Below are positions 40,586 through 49,855 of a DNA stretch of 64,000 bases, piece after piece. The stretch is from Rubrobacter_D sp963840835. GTDB taxonomy: Bacteria; Actinomycetota; Rubrobacteria; Rubrobacterales; Rubrobacteraceae. Within the stretch, counting starts at the first letter, position 1, and each line of letters opens with the position of its first letter. The stretch covers positions 607,902 to 671,901 of the forward strand of contig CAWJAM010000006.1 in NCBI GenBank assembly GCA_963840835.1. Reading direction: 5' to 3'. Position numbers and translations under genes: made by a program. The notes under the pieces are model-generated. The model ran no database searches. It was not told the DNA's origin and saw only the letters and a list, made by a program, of their open reading frames with translations.

Positions 40586-42401
40586 TCAGGTGTTGGTAAG
40601 CTCCCCGCCTGTCAGGGCAGCCAGCCTCACCCGGAGAAACACTCTGGTCCCCGCGCCCTCCCTTCCCTCGACCTCGAGGTTGCCACCGAGCGCGAAGACG
40701 CGCTCGCGCATCCCCGTGAGCCCCATCCCGTAAGGTGTCTCTGGCCCGAAACCCCTGCCGTCGTCCTCCACCTCCACCAGTACCTCGCCGTCAGCCATAC
40801 CGAGGGTTACCACCGCGCTGCCCGGCGCCAGAGTGGCGCCTGACGTTGGCCAGGGCCTCCTGGACTACGCGCACCACCTCGACGCCGGCAGGCCCGGAGA
40901 TCTCGGTCGGGAACCCTTCGTCCACGATCAACTCGAACTCGCACCCGCCGCCGATCTGGCGGTTCAACTCTACTATGTACTCTACGGCTCGGACCAGCGG
41001 CCGCTCACCGACGCTCTCGAGCCGCAGGTCGTAGATGGCGTCGCGCAGGCCCCCGACGGCCCTCTTTAGCGCCTCTAACTGCCGCTCCGTCTCCCCGTCG
41101 CGGCCCGCGCCCTCTTCTGGAAACTTCTTCAGGACCTGCATCGACTGCAGGGCGTAGGTGAGGTCCTGCAACACCACGTCGTGCAGCTCGCGGGCTATGC
41201 GGCGGCGCTCGGCCTCCCGGATCTGGCGCAGCGCCTCCTCGGCCCGCTTGCGCTCGGTAATGTCCTCTACGGTGCCCTCGTAGCCCGCGATCCCGCCCCT
41301 GGCGTCGTAGACGGCGCGCGCGTTGACGGAGACCCACACATGGCTTCCGTCTTTGCGAAGCATCTCCACCTCGAAGCCGCTCACGAAGCCGTCCCGCAGC
41401 GCGATCCGGTAGACCTCCTCCCTGCGTTCCGGCTCCACGTAGAGCTGGCCACCGATGTTGGAGATGGTCTCCAACAACTCCTCAGGGGACTCGTAGCCGA
41501 GCATGCGGGCCATCGCGGGGTTGGCCGTCAGGAACCGCCCCTCGATCGTCGTCTGGAAGATCCCCTCGACGGCGTTCTCGAAGATGGAGCGGTACTTCTC
41601 CTCGGCCTCCCTCCTCTCGGTGATGTCCTCGTGGACGAGCACGACCTCCTGGATCTTGCCGTCGACGTCTCTTACGGGGTAGATGAAGGCCTGTACCCAC
41701 CGGTGGGCGACGTGGCTCACGTTGGGGATGCTGGCGCCGGGTTCGTACATCACCGGCGGTACGGCGGTCGCCTCCCCAGCGAAGGCCCGCTCGATGTAGG
41801 GCATAATGCCTTTCTCGACGAGCTGGGGGTCCCGCAGCACGTTGTACCCCGGTATCTGGTCGAGCCTGACGCCCCAGAGCTCCTCCCACGCCCGGTTGAC
41901 CCGCAGCGTCCTGCCATCGGGGGAGAAGATCTGGGTGCTAAGGGGGGACTGCTCGACCATCATCCTGAAACGCGTCTCCGAAGCCCCAAGCGCCACCTGT
42001 GCCCGCCGCCGCTCGCGGCGCACGCCGGCCTCCCTGAGCTCCCGCTCGATGGCGCTGTTGAGCCTGGCCAGGTTATCCTTCATGAGGTAGTCATGGGCAC
42101 CGGCCTTCATCGCCGCGACGGCGGCGTCCTCGCCGATCTGGCCACTCACGATGATGAACGGCAGGTCCACGAAGCCCTTGCTCCTGAGCAACCCGAGCGC
42201 CGCCGAGGAGCTGAAGGCCGGCATGGAGTGGTCGGAGATGACCAGATCCCAACTCCGCCCGTCGAGCGCGGCCTCCATGTCCGCCGCGGTGTCGACCCGC
42301 TCCCAGGTGGTGTCGTATCCACCCCTACGCAACGTCCTTACCAGGAGCAGGGCGTCATCCTCGGAGTCCTCGATAAGCAAGACCCTGAGCTTCACCTCCA
42401 T
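40586..42401 (-). pseudogene. Hybrid sensor histidine kinase split by a one-base frameshift in the ATPase domain
   Basis: The first frame (42401-40791, 536 residues) holds a receiver domain (phospho-Asp57 in DLVISDHSMP), PAS domains at about 140-262 and 265-388, and a HisKA_3 dimerisation domain with His407 in RRIARELHDVVLQDL. It goes out of frame after ANVRRHSG in the HATPase domain. The missing end (VVTLGMADGEVLVEVEDDGR, GFGPETPYGMGLTGMRERVF to 40586) is intact in the next frame; removing one base near 40818-40830 restores one reading frame. Partner of the response regulator at 39871. Either sequencing error or a truncated kinase. Confidence 0.8.
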
Positions 42402-42947
42402 AGAAATGACGGGGCCTCATCCGCTCGCTTTAGCGGACGGAGTAGGCCTCACGCACCCCCTTCCGTGATAGGCTACGTAGCGCACTCACCGAAGCCAGGG
42501 CCTCTTGAAAACAGGACGTTCGCCGGGTTCGAGCGGAATGTCTGCCGCCCGGCTCCACTGAGGACGAGACCGGCCTGGTGGGGCCAGGACGGGGCCTTCG
42601 GCAGCAAACGTGGTGATAAACAAGAGCGTTTGCCAAGAAGCTGACTTCTTTAGATGCCAGAGTCGTCACTCAGATACCACCCCTCCCGGGTTACGCGTCG
42701 GCCAGGGCCATCTGCCCCACGCGTCCTGCCGATCCAAATGCTTCCGCGCCTTCACGCAGCTTTGGGTGATTCCCATTACATCAAGGGCCTATTCTAGTGT
42801 TACCCATCCGTCAAAGCAACACAACTTCATGGGCGGATCGGGCGAAAATCACTCATTTGGGGGATACACTATACTCCAGGGCGAGACTATCATGGCGACG
42901 TCCGTATTTTGTATACAAGTACTGAGACCGGAACGGAAGGAGAGAGG
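42402..42947. other. Intergenic stretch between divergent signalling genes
   Basis: No convincing protein gene. It contains ATCACTCATTTG at about 42850, which is also one half of the terminator palindrome at 26967, and a perfect palindrome TTGTATACAA about 40 bp before the DUF4870 gene. Promoters for the kinase (minus) and the DUF4870 gene (plus) must lie here but no clear -35/-10 pair stands out. Confidence 0.5.
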
Positions 42948-43406
42948 ATGCAACAAGGACCCAACCTCGAAGGCGAACAAGAACGGGGCTCCGAAGGGCA
43001 GGCTGGGGCCTCGACGGGGACGATGAGCGCCCAGGAGGAGCGAACGTGGTCCATAGTCGCCCACCTGAGCGTGCTCCTTGCGTTCGTAAGCCTCATGCCT
43101 TTCGGGGCCCTTCTGGTCTGGCTGCTCTTCAAGGACCGTTCCCCGAAGGTGCGCTTCCACGCCCTGCAGGCGCTCTGGTACCAGATAGCCTGGATCGCCA
43201 TCTTCGTCGTCTACGGACTGGTCACGGTATTGCTCTCCATGGTGACGTTCGGCATCGCTACCATCCCTTTGGTCTTGCTCGGGCTCGTGCTCGTCGTCGT
43301 GCCCGTGGTACACGGTTGCTACGCGGCCTACCAGGTCAGCCAGGGGGTCGCGTACCGCTACCCATACATAGCGGACAAGCTAGATGGCCCCAGCCGCGTG
43401 GTCTGA
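42948..43406 (+). CDS. DUF4870 membrane protein
   Basis: 152 residues from the ATG at 42948 (AAGGAGAGAGG upstream). Gln/Glu/Gly-rich N-terminal tail of about 35 residues, then three membrane segments. EERTWSIVAHLSVLLAFV, LLFKDRSPKVRFHALQAL and a final AYQVSQGVAYRYPYIADKL match the DUF4870/Tic20-like family. Role unknown. Confidence 0.83.
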   Translation: MQQGPNLEGEQERGSEGQAGASTGTMSAQEERTWSIVAHLSVLLAFVSLMPFGALLVWLLFKDRSPKVRFHALQALWYQIAWIAIFVVYGLVTVLLSMVTFGIATIPLVLLGLVLVVVPVVHGCYAAYQVSQGVAYRYPYIADKLDGPSRVV

Positions 43407-43512
43407 GAGTTACGAGAGCCTGAAGGCATCGGGACATGCCGCACCGGCACGCCAACGCGTCGATGAAGGCCAGGGCATGCCCGGCCCGGCCCAACGATGG
43501 GAGCGAAGAAGG

Positions 43513-43956
43513 ATGAAGGACAGGGTCATCCTCCTTGTCGAGGACAACCCCGACGACGAGTTGCTCGCCCTGCGGGCGCTCAAGAAGAACGACGTCCGCA
43601 ACGAGGTCGTCGTAGCCCACGACGGGGTCGAGGCGCTCGATTACCTGTTCGCCAGCGGCCCTTATTCGGAGAGGGACGCGTCCGCCATGCCGCAGCTCAT
43701 ACTTCTGGATCTCAAACTGCCCAAAGTGGACGGGCTCGAGGTCCTAAGACGCCTGCGCGCCGACGAGCGTACGCGTCTGTTGCCCGTGGTCATCCTGACC
43801 TCATCGAGAGAGCGAAAAGACGTGCTGGACGGCTACGGCCTCGGCGCCAACGGCTACGTCCGCAAGCCGGTCGACTTCGAACAGTTCGTAAGGGCCGTCG
43901 AGCAACTCAAGCACTACTGGCTGGTTCTCAACGAAGCCCCGCCAATGGGCGTGTAG
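43513..43956 (+). CDS. Single-domain response regulator (Rcp1-like)
   Basis: 147 residues: RVILLVEDNPDDELLALRAL, phospho-Asp in LILLDLKLPKVDG, LTSSRERKDV and GYVRKPVDFEQF. This is the stand-alone receiver class typical of Rcp1/cyanobacterial-phytochrome partners. No output domain. ATG 43513 is preceded by GAAGAAGG. It may be the phosphorelay partner of a PAS-containing kinase such as the one at 40586. Confidence 0.88.
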   Translation: MKDRVILLVEDNPDDELLALRALKKNDVRNEVVVAHDGVEALDYLFASGPYSERDASAMPQLILLDLKLPKVDGLEVLRRLRADERTRLLPVVILTSSRERKDVLDGYGLGANGYVRKPVDFEQFVRAVEQLKHYWLVLNEAPPMGV

Positions 43957-43959
43957 GGC

Positions 43960-44062
43960 GGTTCGCTCCGCGAAAGAGGCAACAGGCATCAGGTGATGGG
44001 AATGAGGGATGGCGGGCCGCGAGGGTCCGGATACAGAGTGAAGTCCTGTAGCCTGATGCCTC
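43960..44062. repeat. CAGGCATCAGG / CCTGATGCC inverted heptamer element
   Basis: GGCAACAGGCATCAGG at the left and CCTGTAGCCTGATGCC at the right surround a core (43998-44038) GGGAATGAGGGATGGCGGGC, CGCGAGGGTCC and GATACAGAG. The same core recurs at 59682-59722 with only two or three differences, so this is a mobile or amplified element, not random sequence. Confidence 0.85.
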
Positions 44063-44067
44063 CTTCC

Positions 44068-45366
44068 TCACCGGAGTCGGTCCTCGGCCATCTCCGCTTC
44101 GAGTTCGTCGACGAACTGTCTGGCGGTGCGTCCGGAACGTCCGGCGTGCCAGCGGTCCCAGAGTAGGGCGCGTTGGTTCAGGTCTTCCTGGGGGATTTGT
44201 AGGCCGCGGTCTCGGGCCAGGCCGGCTACTATTTGAAGGTAGCGTGCCTGGTCGGGGGAGGGGAAGGTGAGGCGCAGGCCGAAGCGGGCCGCCAGGGAGA
44301 GCTTCTCCTGCATGGTGTCCTGGGCGTGAACGTCGTCGGCCTCGCGGTCGGAGAAGCTCTCCCTGATGAGGTTCCTCCTGTTTGAGGTGGCGTAGACTCT
44401 GACGTTCTCGGGTGGCTCCTCGATGCTGCCTTCGAGCAGCGCCTTGAGGGCCTTGTACTCGACCTCGTGCTCCTCGAAGGAGAGGTCGTCGACGAAGAGG
44501 ACGAAACGCGGTCCGCGTCCGCGCAGGAGCTCGAGCACGCGCGTCAACTCTGCGAGGTCTTCCTTGTCTACCTCTACCAGCCGCAGTCCCTCGCCCGCGT
44601 ACTCGTTGAGGATGGCCTTGACGGTGGAGGACTTGCCCGTCCCCGGCAGGCCGTAGAGGAGGGCGTGGTGGGCCGGAAGCCCGGCGAGGAAACGCTCCGT
44701 GTTCCGGATCAAAGGTTCCCGCTCCCGCTCGTAGGCGACCAGTTCGGCGAGCCTCACGGGGTCGGGGCTGGCGACAACCCGAAGCCGCCCCTCCCTCCAG
44801 TGGAAAGCCCTGTGGCGGCCGAAGGGTCCCACGCCTTGCCTGGCGTAGTAATCCGCAAGAAGCTCCAGGCACGCTCCCCAATCTCCAGCGGCCGAGAGCT
44901 TGCGAGCGACCGCGTGGCGGGGAGACTCTTCGGTTGGCGCCGGGTCGGTCCATGGAACCCAGATGCCCGCCAGGGCGGGCACGGCGGACTCTACCCTGTC
45001 GAGCAAAGCCGCCGCATCCAACGCGAACAGCTCCCGAAGCGTGAGAAGGTCCCGCCGCGCCTGCTCAGGCACGGAGGCACTCATCTGCCCCCGCTCGGCG
45101 CGCAGGCTGAACGAATTCTCACCGTCCAGCACCCTGCCCACGAGATGCGACTGCCAGGCATCGGGGAGCAGGCGCTCTTCTTCGAGGGCAAGCCCCTCCC
45201 ACAACCGCCCGAAGGCTTCCGCGACGGCGCCAGGGTCAGGGCACCCATCCTCCAGCAATTCCAGAAGTTCCAGGAAGTCCCGCGTCATGGAAGAGTCCAG
45301 GACACCACGCATCGCACCGAGCCCACGCGCCCTGACAGTCAGTGCCACCGTGTCGACATGCTTCAT
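44068..45366 (-). CDS. DUF815 AAA+ ATPase
   Basis: 432 residues. Walker A in HALLYGLPGTGKSSTVKAIL, Walker B FVLFVDDLSFEEHEVEYKAL, then VRVYATSNRRNLIRESF. The layout, with a long N-terminal helical region and DUF815 C-terminal ATPase, matches a widespread but uncharacterised ATPase family. Alone between repeats. Confidence 0.88.
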   Translation of the reverse strand: MKHVDTVALTVRARGLGAMRGVLDSSMTRDFLELLELLEDGCPDPGAVAEAFGRLWEGLALEEERLLPDAWQSHLVGRVLDGENSFSLRAERGQMSASVPEQARRDLLTLRELFALDAAALLDRVESAVPALAGIWVPWTDPAPTEESPRHAVARKLSAAGDWGACLELLADYYARQGVGPFGRHRAFHWREGRLRVVASPDPVRLAELVAYEREREPLIRNTERFLAGLPAHHALLYGLPGTGKSSTVKAILNEYAGEGLRLVEVDKEDLAELTRVLELLRGRGPRFVLFVDDLSFEEHEVEYKALKALLEGSIEEPPENVRVYATSNRRNLIRESFSDREADDVHAQDTMQEKLSLAARFGLRLTFPSPDQARYLQIVAGLARDRGLQIPQEDLNQRALLWDRWHAGRSGRTARQFVDELEAEMAEDRLR

Positions 45367-45374
45367 AAGAAAGC

Positions 45375-45441
45375 ATGTTAGCAGTTCAGCACAAGCTGGC
45401 TACGCCAGCTTGTCAGCACGGCGCCCGCAAGGGCGCAGCGC
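45375..45441. repeat. Family D fragment with two small hairpins
   Basis: ACAAGCTGGC-TAC-GCCAGCTTGT and GCGCCC-GCAA-GGGCGC, with CTTGTCAGCACGG between them, a short relative of the family D ends. Confidence 0.6.
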
Positions 45442-45443
45442 TG

Positions 45444-46286
45444 TCACGTATAGATATCTCGACGCCTGAACGCTAGTGCGGCAAGGAGTACGAGCGCGAG
45501 CGCGATCAGGGTTATGCCGCCGAAGTGGGTCCAGTCGATGCCGTTCTCGACGGCCGAGCCGTAGTAGTAGAAGACGGAGGCGGGCCGCCAGTCTTCGAGG
45601 TCTTCCGAAGCCCGGCCTATGGTGTCGATCAGGTACATGCCGAAGAGCAGAAAAGCTGGTACGGAGATGGCGAGAGCCCTGCGATGGAACAGCGCCGAGC
45701 ACAGTAACGCCAGGGCGCCGAACGCGGCGGTTATCGGCCACAGGTTGAGTACCCCGTTCGTAATCTGTTGAAGGGAGAGGTCGACGTCCACTAGCACGGC
45801 CGTACCCCAAGTCAGCAGGCCGACGACGGCGCAGATCCCGAGTAGCGAGAGGACGGTTGCGAGGAAGTTGCCAGCGACGAGTTGCCAGCGCGGCAGGGGG
45901 TTGCCGAGCAGGACGTCTATGGTGCCGCGCTCTTCTGCCCCTGCCAGGGCGCCGGCGAGCGCGAGTATCGGGAAGAACGACAGCGCCAGCGGCGCGAGCC
46001 CGAAGAACTGCGAGTGGAGGTAGTTGGCGGGATCTCCGAGGTCACTCACGCCGAAAGCCTCGAGCATACCCTTCGGGTAGGCTTCCATGAGTTGGTTTAG
46101 CTGAGCGGCGCTACCCTCGATGGCCGTGAACGAGGCGACCATCGCCGCGCTGTAGAACCCGAGCGCGGCCCCCCAGATGATCACGCTTCTGAGCTGCATC
46201 CTGAGCGTGTGCGAGACGAGCGCGAAGAGCGTCCCCCGCGGCGCACTTCTCTTTGCACCACTTCCCTGCTCCAGAACCTCGCTCAC
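45444..46286 (-). CDS. ABC-2 type transporter permease
   Basis: 280 residues with six membrane segments. AGAEERGTIDVLLGNPLPRW follows the second helix, typical of ABC-2 permeases, and the C terminus ends AALAFRRRDIYT. The GTG start overlaps the ATPase stop (GTGA). With the ATPase at 46283 it makes a drug- or lipid-type exporter; substrate unknown. Confidence 0.88.
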   Translation of the reverse strand: MSEVLEQGSGAKRSAPRGTLFALVSHTLRMQLRSVIIWGAALGFYSAAMVASFTAIEGSAAQLNQLMEAYPKGMLEAFGVSDLGDPANYLHSQFFGLAPLALSFFPILALAGALAGAEERGTIDVLLGNPLPRWQLVAGNFLATVLSLLGICAVVGLLTWGTAVLVDVDLSLQQITNGVLNLWPITAAFGALALLCSALFHRRALAISVPAFLLFGMYLIDTIGRASEDLEDWRPASVFYYYGSAVENGIDWTHFGGITLIALALVLLAALAFRRRDIYT

Positions 46287-47188
46287 CGCCCTTCTCCGTT
46301 CTCCCGCTCGTAGTAGGTGAGGAAGATCTCTTCGAGGCTGGGCCGTTCGTACTCCATGTTCACGAGATTGTGTCGGGCCGCGAGCTTGACCATCTCGTCG
46401 AGGTCGTCGTAGAGGGTGAAAGTGATCCTCCTACCCTCACCCTTGAGATCCCTGATGCCGGAGAGGTCCTCGAAAGGCCTGGGGTCTACATCTTCAGCGA
46501 AGGTGAGAGCGACGTGCCTGAAGGACTTGTCTACAAGCGTCTCCGTCGTCTCGACCGCGGCGAGCCTGCCGCCGCGGATGATCCCCACGCGGTCGCACAC
46601 CCTCTCGACCTCGGCGAGGTTGTGCGAGGAGAAGAACACGGTGCGACCCTCAGCCTTTACCTCCTCGATGATGTCTAGAAAATCCTCCTGCACAAGCGGG
46701 TCGAGCCCGCCTGTAGGCTCGTCGAGCATGAGCAGCGGCGGCCTGTGGAACATGGCCTGAACGAGCCCGATCTTCTGCTTGTTCCCCCGCGAGAGCCTCC
46801 GCATTGGACGGTGCAACTCGGCCCCGAGCCTCTCGGAGAGCTCGTGCGCGTACGCAAGGTCATTGACGCCGCGCAACCTCGCGAAGAACTTGAGCAGTCC
46901 CTCCCCCGTCATCTTGTCCTCGAGCGCGAACTCCCCCGGCAAATTGCCGACGTTGGCCCTTATCTCTACGCTCTCCTTCCTGATGTCGAGCCCGAAGACC
47001 TCGCCACGCCCCCCCGTGGGCCGCAAGAACCCCAGGAGCGTCCTTACCGTCGTGGTCTTGCCGGCCCCGTTGGGCCCGAGGAAGCCGAAGACCTCGCCCT
47101 CCTCGACGGCAAGGTCCACGCCCTCGATGCCCCGCGCCTTGCGGCCGTAGGCCTTGGTGAGCTTCTCGGTCTGTATCGCCAGGCTCAT
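46283..47188 (-). CDS. ABC transporter ATP-binding protein
   Basis: 301 residues. Walker A GPNGAGKTTTVRTLLGFLRP, signature LSRGNKQKIGLVQAM, Walker B LLMLDEPTGGLDPLVQ, and H-loop FFSSHNLAEVERV. A C-terminal extension (VALTFAEDVDPRPFEDLSGI) is like that of drug-exporter CcmA/DrrA-type ATPases. Partner of the permease. Confidence 0.95.
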   Translation of the reverse strand: MSLAIQTEKLTKAYGRKARGIEGVDLAVEEGEVFGFLGPNGAGKTTTVRTLLGFLRPTGGRGEVFGLDIRKESVEIRANVGNLPGEFALEDKMTGEGLLKFFARLRGVNDLAYAHELSERLGAELHRPMRRLSRGNKQKIGLVQAMFHRPPLLMLDEPTGGLDPLVQEDFLDIIEEVKAEGRTVFFSSHNLAEVERVCDRVGIIRGGRLAAVETTETLVDKSFRHVALTFAEDVDPRPFEDLSGIRDLKGEGRRITFTLYDDLDEMVKLAARHNLVNMEYERPSLEEIFLTYYERENGEGR

Positions 47189-47200
47189 CGGTTCCTGCTC

Positions 47201-47400
47201 TCTTAGGCTACAGGTTACAGGATATAGGCATCAGGCTACAGGCCTCAGGTAACGGGCTTCGGGATGTTTTGAGGAGGACCGAGGCTGGCAGACGATGGCG
47301 GGGCCAGATGGAGGCAACGAGGCTTCGAGCGATGGTTCGCGTTTGGCCCTGGCGTTGCGTCACGAAATCTCTTGATTCCTGAAGCCTGATGCCTGAAACC
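47201..47400. repeat. Heptamer element (CAGGCTACAGG / CCTGAAGCCTG)
   Basis: Left block GGCTACAGGTTACAGGATAT, AGGCATCAGGCTACAGG. Right block CCTGAAGCCTGATGCCTGAA, ACC. About 115 bp of unrelated sequence lies between. No gene in it. Confidence 0.8.
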
Positions 47401-47431
47401 TTCTCGCGAACCGCCCCGTGTAGAGACCATC

Positions 47432-48136
47432 TTAGGGCCTGGCGAGGTACCGTTCTATCCCTACCTCGAGGGCTTCGGCTATCTGCTGCTGGCGGGCGCC
47501 TGTGCCGTTTGCGAGGAGCTGGGCCTCCTTGTCGCTCGTAATGAAGACGGTCTCGGCTATGGTCGCGGGCATGTCGCTCTTGAGGAGGACGCCGGAGGCG
47601 AAGGAGTATGGGGTCCTGGTGGCTATCTTGCCAGCACCGTCTGCCGCGGGCAGGGTGGAGAGCGAGGTGAAGATGGTGTTGGCCAGTTCCTTGTCCTTAC
47701 GCCACTTGCCGAAGAGGGTGGTCGTGTAGTCGGCGGATGGATTCGAGGCGCCGTTCATGTGGATGGAGACGAGGACCTCGGCCCCTGTCGTGTTGGCGTA
47801 GGTGTAGCGGTCGTTGTTGGAGAGGGTCTCGGAGTTTGATGTGCGCGTCATGCAGACCCTGTAGCCTTTCTTCTCGAGGAGGGCTTCCAGCCTGTTTGCG
47901 ACGTTAAGGGTCTGTTCCTTCTCGGTAATGGTCTGTTCGTTCGCGGTGGTGGGGTTGTATTCGGTGTTTACGGCGCCGGAATCCGTTCCCCCGTGGCCGG
48001 CGTCGAGGACCACCTGCCCTTTGCAGTCGGGCTCCTGCGCCCCCGCGCCGGTCGTGGAGGCGGTAAAGAGCAGGAACGCAACCAGTATTGCTGCCAACAC
48101 CGTCGTCCACACCTTGAAGAGACCCGCGTATGCCAT
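47432..48136 (-). CDS. N-acetylmuramoyl-L-alanine amidase (Amidase_3)
   Basis: 234 residues. Signal peptide at 1-33 (VLAAILVAFLLFTASTTGAG). Zinc-site residues: His48 in VLDAGHGGTDSG, Glu in the ITEKEQ stretch (about residue 72), His in LVSIHMNGASNP, and a catalytic Glu in IAETVFITSDKEAQL. Hydrolyses the amide between MurNAc and stem peptide outside the membrane. Confidence 0.93.
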   Translation of the reverse strand: MAYAGLFKVWTTVLAAILVAFLLFTASTTGAGAQEPDCKGQVVLDAGHGGTDSGAVNTEYNPTTANEQTITEKEQTLNVANRLEALLEKKGYRVCMTRTSNSETLSNNDRYTYANTTGAEVLVSIHMNGASNPSADYTTTLFGKWRKDKELANTIFTSLSTLPAADGAGKIATRTPYSFASGVLLKSDMPATIAETVFITSDKEAQLLANGTGARQQQIAEALEVGIERYLARP

Positions 48137-48213
48137 TTCCCATCCTTTCCGGGCGGGCTCCGCCCGCGTTACGTAGCGGCCGGTATCATAACCTGCCGCG
48201 AGGGACTGCGCAT

Positions 48214-48831
48214 CTACCCGCCGAAGAGGCGGGCCCAGAAGCCGCGGTTCTTCAGGGCGTTCAGTTCGGCTTCGAGGCGGACCCGGTCTTCGGAGAGGGC
48301 GGATTTCTCCTGCGTGAGGGACATCTGTTCCTCGAGGAGTCGTTCGCGCTCGGACTCGAGTTTCGTCTTGTCCTCTTCCAGGGTGGAGATCGTCTTCTCT
48401 TGCAGTTCGCGCTGGAACTCGACCAGATTGAGGCGTTCTATCTCGGACCAGAGACGGTCTATCTCCATCCTGGCCGCGTCGCGCTCCTGGCGGACCTCCT
48501 CTATCTGACGGGTGCGCTCCTCGAGCCTGGTCTTGTAGTCCTGGCCCTGTTGCAGGAGGCGCTCGTAGCGCTCGAAAGGGACGGCGGGGAGTCTCGAGTT
48601 GCCCGAGGACTCGTCCCCCATAACCTCACCCTCGAAGATCTCCTCCGCCGAGGCCGCTCCGAGCTCGCGGGCGAGCCCGAGGACGTCTTGCAGGCTGAAG
48701 GCGTACCCGCCGTTCTCAGTGCGCTCGGGGCGAAGCCTTCCCTCTTCGGCGTAGCGCCTGACCGTCTCCGGATCGACATCCAGAACGGCCGCCGCCCCCT
48801 CAAGACCGATGATCTCCCCGCCCTTGTCCAT
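48214..48831 (-). CDS. HTH plus coiled-coil protein with amphipathic C terminus
   Basis: 205 residues. The N terminus is a helix-turn-helix of MerR/excisionase type (GAAAVLDVDPETVRRYAEEG, RLRPERTENGGYAFSLQDVL). Residues about 85-190 are continuous coiled coil (RTRQIEEVRQERDAARMEID, LEEDKTKLESERERLLEEQ). It ends NRGFWARLFGG, a short amphipathic/hydrophobic tip. Layout suggests a cell-pole or chromosome-anchoring factor (RacA-like), but that is inference. Confidence 0.75.
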   Translation of the reverse strand: MDKGGEIIGLEGAAAVLDVDPETVRRYAEEGRLRPERTENGGYAFSLQDVLGLARELGAASAEEIFEGEVMGDESSGNSRLPAVPFERYERLLQQGQDYKTRLEERTRQIEEVRQERDAARMEIDRLWSEIERLNLVEFQRELQEKTISTLEEDKTKLESERERLLEEQMSLTQEKSALSEDRVRLEAELNALKNRGFWARLFGG

Positions 48832-48849
48832 GAGCGCATTCTACTTGAG

Positions 48850-49010
48850 ATTTAGGCAACAGGCATCTCTTTAGGCTACAGGTATCAGGCATCAGGCTAC
48901 AGGTTAGGCTCGCGTGGGCGGCACGAACGTCGCGCCACTGACGCCGACCGACGGGCGATAGGGATGCCCTGAGCAACCCCTACCTGAAACCTGTTGCCTG
49001 ATGCCTATTT
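48850..49010. repeat. Heptamer element (CAGGCATCAGG / CCTGATGCC)
   Basis: Left GGCAACAGGCATCTCTTTAG, GCTACAGGTATCAGGCATCA, GGCTACAGG. Right CCTGAAACCTGTTGCCTGAT, GCC, ending at the Rieske gene's stop. About 85 bp of unrelated sequence between the blocks. Confidence 0.8.
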
Positions 49011-49534
49011 CAGGCGCGAACGACCTCGCCGCCCTCGACCTTCACGGGGATCTCCGGTAGCGGGCTCTGGGCCGGACCTGCAACCACCTCCGCGCCTTTG
49101 GCCGGGTCGAAGACCGAGCCGTGGCAGGGGCAGGCGAGCTGGCCGTTCTTGTAGGCAACCTCGCAGCCCTGGTGCGTGCAGATAGCCGAGTACGCCACGA
49201 AGTCGCCGTTCTGCAGGTGGACCAGGACCGCCGGATCTCCGGCGTCCTCGAAGGTGACGGCGCTCCCCGGCGCGACCTCGGACTCGCCGGCGATCGCCGC
49301 CCCGCCCGCTTTGGCCTCGCCACCCGACGAAGGGGACGATGCCTGCGAGCCGCCACCGGAGTCGCCGCCGGAGTCGCCGCCAGACTCTCCACCGCCTGAC
49401 CCTCCGCCGGAGCTACCCGCGCCTCCCCCGCAGGCGGCCAGCGAGGCGCCGGCAGCGCCCACTCCAAGCGCGGTGCCGAGCCGGATGAACTTCTCGCGCG
49501 AAATCTTCTCCAAGACATCCTCCTTTTTCAGCAT
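49010..49534 (-). CDS. Rieske [2Fe-2S] lipoprotein
   Basis: 174 residues. A lipobox SLAAC puts the lipidated Cys at 35; residues 36-70 are a Gly/Ser/Asp-rich linker. Rieske ligands are Cys119, His121, Cys135 and His138 (CTHQGC and CPCHGS), with Cys124 and Cys137 forming the expected disulfide. An electron-transfer protein on the outer face of the membrane; its partner is not visible. Confidence 0.9.
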   Translation of the reverse strand: MLKKEDVLEKISREKFIRLGTALGVGAAGASLAACGGGAGSSGGGSGGGESGGDSGGDSGGGSQASSPSSGGEAKAGGAAIAGESEVAPGSAVTFEDAGDPAVLVHLQNGDFVAYSAICTHQGCEVAYKNGQLACPCHGSVFDPAKGAEVVAGPAQSPLPEIPVKVEGGEVVRA

Positions 49535-49848
49535 TTCAGCATTTCAGGTATAGATTCTGTTGTAAGGTGAATGCCTCCGCAAGGTCGTTTTTGGGGTCCA
49601 CTTGATATACGCAGCGTCTCCGGCATCGGATGTAGTGAGCACGCTTCGGCTTCTGTTTCTTGCTGCTTGCTGAAGTGCTGAAACCTTAAACTCTCTCCGG
49701 TGCGTATGTAGGATAGGATGGCGCGGCAGTCTACGATAGCCTCGTGCGTAAAGCTCGAGCCTTCGGCACGACGAGCCATCGGCCTCTCAGCGAACAAGGA
49801 GCTGGCTGAAATGCTGACTAGCTGAAATGCTGAAATGCTGGAAAGGAG
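49527..49848. repeat. CAGCATTTCAGC element in a gene-free stretch
   Basis: Left end TCAGCATTTCAGCATTTCAG, right end GCTGAAATGCTGACTAGCTG, AAATGCTGAAATGCTG. An internal TTTCTTGCTGCTTGCTGAAG, TGCTGAAACC copy of the loop motif lies near 49665. About 250 bp of non-coding sequence between. Nothing else identified. Confidence 0.8.
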
Positions 49849-49855
49849 TGTTTTC

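Noticed and set aside
41181..42644. 487-residue plus-strand open frame opposite the histidine kinase
   Set aside because: Composition is that of an antisense shadow, and the minus strand encodes clear receiver, PAS and HisKA domains.
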